Assembly (NCBI GenBank): GCA_946885425.1
Contig: CAMPGJ010000054.1
Coordinates: forward strand, 1-7,159
Length of the DNA: 7,159 nucleotides
Source of the DNA: an uncultured bacterium
GTDB lineage: Bacteria > Patescibacteria > Microgenomatia > Levybacterales > UBA12049
Reading direction: 5' to 3'
How positions within the stretch are numbered: the first letter of the stretch is position 1; every line of letters starts with the position of its first letter. The notes beneath the pieces are model-generated. The model was not told where the DNA came from, ran no database searches, and saw only the letters and a list, made by a program, of their open reading frames with translations. Positions 4,943 to 7,159 of the stretch are shown piece after piece. The position numbers were made by a program, and so were the translations under genes.

Positions 4943-7111
4943 ATGAAAAAACGCACAGCAAAAAAAAGCACACTAAACGTAGTATTTCATAATAACAAAA
5001 AAGAAATTTTTATCAGCTCCCTCGCTATTCTAGGCCTTTTTATTTTTATCCCGCTATTTACCTACCTTTATTTTGCTAATGATTTAAAAACGAAAGATAG
5101 TATCATGAATAAAAATGATACAGGAGTTATACTACTGGACCGGAATGATAAGCCCTTCTTTACATTTTATCAAGCAAAACAACGGACCTTTGTCCCTCTG
5201 CAAGATATGCCTGAACATATTACAGAAGCAGCAATTGCTTCTGAAGATAAAGATTTTTATAAACATTCAGGTTACTCTCTCCCTTCTATTATCCGTGCTT
5301 TTTTTCTTGATCTCTCACATGGGAAAATTCTCTATGGAGGATCAACAATTACCCAGCAATTAGTAAAAAACGCTCTTCTTAATTCCAACAGAAATTATTT
5401 GCGCAAAATTCAGGAAGTCATACTCTCACAAGAAATCGAGAGACGATATTCTAAAGAAGAAATTCTAGAGATGTATCTTAATTCTGTATACTTCGGAGAA
5501 GGAGCCTTTGGCATAGAAAATGCAGCACAGAATTATTTTGGCAAACATGCTAAAGAGATGACAATTGCAGAGCAGGCATTCTTAGCAGGAATTCTTCCAT
5601 CTCCTTCAAAATTCTCTCCTTTTTCCGGAGATTACGAAGCAGGAAAAATACGGCAGGACCTCGTCCTGCAAAAAATGTATGAACAAAAATATATAACCAG
5701 AGAAGAAAAAGAAAAAGCTCAAAAAGAGAAACTAACATTTCGTCCTGCGTCTGCTAGTATAAATGCCACAGCTCCTCATTTCGCTTTGATGATACGTGAT
5801 GAACTAATTAAGAAATATGGTGAAGAAACAATCGCCAGATCCGGATTTAAGATAAGGACAACGATAGATCTAACCTGGCAAAAAGAAGCGGAAAAGGAAG
5901 TTGCCCGTCATGTAGAAACACTTAAAGGAAACGCTGCTACCAATGGCGCCGCAGTCGTCATGGATCCCAAAACTGGAGATGTTAAAGCACTCGTCGGAAG
6001 CAAAGACTGGTACGACAAACAGTTTGGTACTGTTAATATGGCTACAACACCCAGGTCAGTGGGCTCATCATTCAAACCGATCGTCTATGCTGCCGCGCTT
6101 GAGAGTCATATCATAACCCCAGCCACTTTCCTCAACGATTCACCCATCACTTTTACGGAAGGGTATAAACCACAAAATTATGACCGTAAATTCAGGGGTC
6201 CTGTAACCGTGCGTCGTGCTCTTTCCAACTCACTTAATGTGCCGGCTGTCCTTGTGATGCAAAGAGTCGGACTGATAGATACTCTGGAAAAAGCAAAAGA
6301 AATGGGAATAACATCACTGAAAGAACCGTCGTATTATGGATCAGGTTTATCGGTTGTTTTGGGGGCTGGAGAAGTAACTCTTCTTGAAATGACAGATGCC
6401 TACTCCACTTTTGCCAATAATGGCATACGCCCGGAACCACGTACTATTCTGGCCATCACAGACAAATCAAATAAAGCCATTTATACTACCAAAGTCACAA
6501 CTGAGCAAGCTCTCCAACCGCAAGCTGCCTTTCTTATTTCTTCCATTCTCTCTGATAACAAAGCGCGATCAGAAGTATTTGGTAACGTACTTAACATCTC
6601 CAGACCGGCAGCTGTTAAAACAGGAACTGCCGAAAATTATAGAGATGCCCTAACACTTGGCTATACTCCTAACCTCGTTATCGGCGTTTGGGTAGGAAAT
6701 AATGACAATCAACCCATGGATACCGTTGCAGGATCATTGGGGGCAGCCCCTATCTGGAAAAATCTTATGGAGAAATTCACTGCAGGGACAAAAGTTGAAG
6801 CATTTTCTCCACCCACAGGTATCGTACAGTTTGCAGGCTGCACAAATGGGAAAGTGCTTGCTTCCAAAAGCCCAATAGCTTCATCATCAGCCAATGAATA
6901 TTTCATCAGAGGGACAGAACCTACAATGAGGTGCTACACACCAAGCCCAACTATACATCCGCGGATGGGACAAGTGCAGCCAACTATTTCCCCAACATAT
7001 CCATCGATTACATCCATTCCTTCGTATAGATGGGAAAAAGATGTGCGGCAAAATCTACGCGAATATAGAGATTGGCTAAGAGAAGAAAGAAAAAACAGAA
7101 AATATAATTAA
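4943..7111 (+). CDS. Class A penicillin-binding protein (PBP1A-like bifunctional transglycosylase/transpeptidase)
   Basis: 722-aa inner-membrane enzyme that polymerises lipid II and crosslinks the resulting peptidoglycan. A short basic cytoplasmic tail (1-22) precedes one membrane helix (about 24-45). The GT51 transglycosylase domain (about 75-245) shows catalytic E101 in EDKDFYKHSG, GGSTITQQLVKN (122-133), RKIQEVILSQEIE (154-166) and the run ILEMYLNSVYFGEGAFGIE. The transpeptidase domain (about 310-620) has S375-S-F-K378, S430-L-N432 and K559-T-G561. A Pro/Ser/Thr-rich stretch (about 660-693) and a charged tail (695-722) end the protein. All catalytic motifs are intact and length is normal. 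The frame extends upstream to an ATG at 4694. I chose 4943 because the 83 extra residues are low-quality sequence overlapping the divergent promoter region, and a short basic tail before the helix is normal. The ATG at 4886 is the next best choice. No Shine-Dalgarno. Runs of A (4946-4951, 4960-4967) follow the start codon. Confidence 0.93.
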   Translation: MKKRTAKKSTLNVVFHNNKKEIFISSLAILGLFIFIPLFTYLYFANDLKTKDSIMNKNDTGVILLDRNDKPFFTFYQAKQRTFVPLQDMPEHITEAAIASEDKDFYKHSGYSLPSIIRAFFLDLSHGKILYGGSTITQQLVKNALLNSNRNYLRKIQEVILSQEIERRYSKEEILEMYLNSVYFGEGAFGIENAAQNYFGKHAKEMTIAEQAFLAGILPSPSKFSPFSGDYEAGKIRQDLVLQKMYEQKYITREEKEKAQKEKLTFRPASASINATAPHFALMIRDELIKKYGEETIARSGFKIRTTIDLTWQKEAEKEVARHVETLKGNAATNGAAVVMDPKTGDVKALVGSKDWYDKQFGTVNMATTPRSVGSSFKPIVYAAALESHIITPATFLNDSPITFTEGYKPQNYDRKFRGPVTVRRALSNSLNVPAVLVMQRVGLIDTLEKAKEMGITSLKEPSYYGSGLSVVLGAGEVTLLEMTDAYSTFANNGIRPEPRTILAITDKSNKAIYTTKVTTEQALQPQAAFLISSILSDNKARSEVFGNVLNISRPAAVKTGTAENYRDALTLGYTPNLVIGVWVGNNDNQPMDTVAGSLGAAPIWKNLMEKFTAGTKVEAFSPPTGIVQFAGCTNGKVLASKSPIASSSANEYFIRGTEPTMRCYTPSPTIHPRMGQVQPTISPTYPSITSIPSYRWEKDVRQNLREYRDWLREERKNRKYN

Positions 7112-7159
7112 ACCAGTTAATTAAAAAGAATGATCAATTAAAAGCTGAATTAGAAAAAA
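7112..7159. other. AT-rich right edge, nothing assignable
   Basis: The 48 bases after the PBP stop codon are very AT-rich. They contain no T-run hairpin that would act as a terminator. One frame (codons starting at 7111) is open to the edge and reads as a charged, coiled-coil-like peptide, but no ATG, GTG or TTG opens it and a TAA stands just upstream at 7105-7107. The ATG at 7130 is followed two codons later by a stop. A downstream gene may begin beyond the window. Confidence 0.5.

Noticed and set aside
7090..7107. -1 ribosomal frameshift at A AAA AAC near the end of the PBP gene
   Set aside because: The heptamer is in the right frame, but the -1 frame stops at 7105-7107, giving a product of about the same length. 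Most likely a chance A-run.
7111..7159. Start of a coiled-coil protein gene
   Set aside because: The frame is open to the edge but has no ATG, GTG or TTG after the stop at 7105-7107; too short to judge.

Overview
The window carries a low-GC set of cell-wall genes, interrupted by a two-gene block of clearly different base composition. The flanking genes are GC-poor: I counted 25/60 G+C at 1141-1200 and 21/60 at 5461-5520. None has a convincing Shine-Dalgarno sequence, and two of them have promoters only a few bases from the start codon. Single-TM-anchored envelope enzymes, a compact layout and apparently leaderless genes suggest a Patescibacteria/CPR-type bacterium, perhaps of the Microgenomates or Saccharibacteria kind. 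That assignment is an inference from style, not from a marker gene.

Layout. Bases 1-35 are four and a bit copies of an 8-bp tandem repeat. At 42-713 (minus) lies an OmpR/PhoB-type response regulator. It is divergent from a membrane-anchored GH19/phage-lysozyme-like muramidase (856-1662, plus). The divergent intergenic region holds three CTTACAC direct repeats and a near-perfect promoter facing the muramidase gene. A 105-bp spacer rich in short repeats and hairpins (1663-1767) leads to a membrane-anchored D-alanyl-D-alanine carboxypeptidase (1768-2868, plus). A 76-nt nested hairpin (2871-2946) follows. Then come two tandem minus-strand lipoprotein genes (3036-3893 and 3908-4681). They are related to each other and richer in GC (34/60 at 3061-3120), and both have good Shine-Dalgarno sequences. 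Finally a class A penicillin-binding protein with GT51 transglycosylase and transpeptidase domains (4943-7111, plus) runs almost to the right edge.

How the genes fit together. The PBP polymerises and crosslinks peptidoglycan, the carboxypeptidase trims stem peptides, and the lysozyme-like enzyme cuts glycan. The divergent response regulator is a natural candidate controller, probably through the CTTACAC repeats. The lipoprotein pair does not belong obviously to this theme. Its composition and translation signals point to acquisition from a higher-GC (possibly actinobacterial) donor or, less interestingly, to a chimeric assembly.

No complete mobile element, CRISPR array, tRNA or rRNA was recognised. 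The most notable items are the discordant lipoprotein block with its undescribed-looking repeated domain, the structured 76-nt element, and the divergent regulator/operator region with near-leaderless genes.
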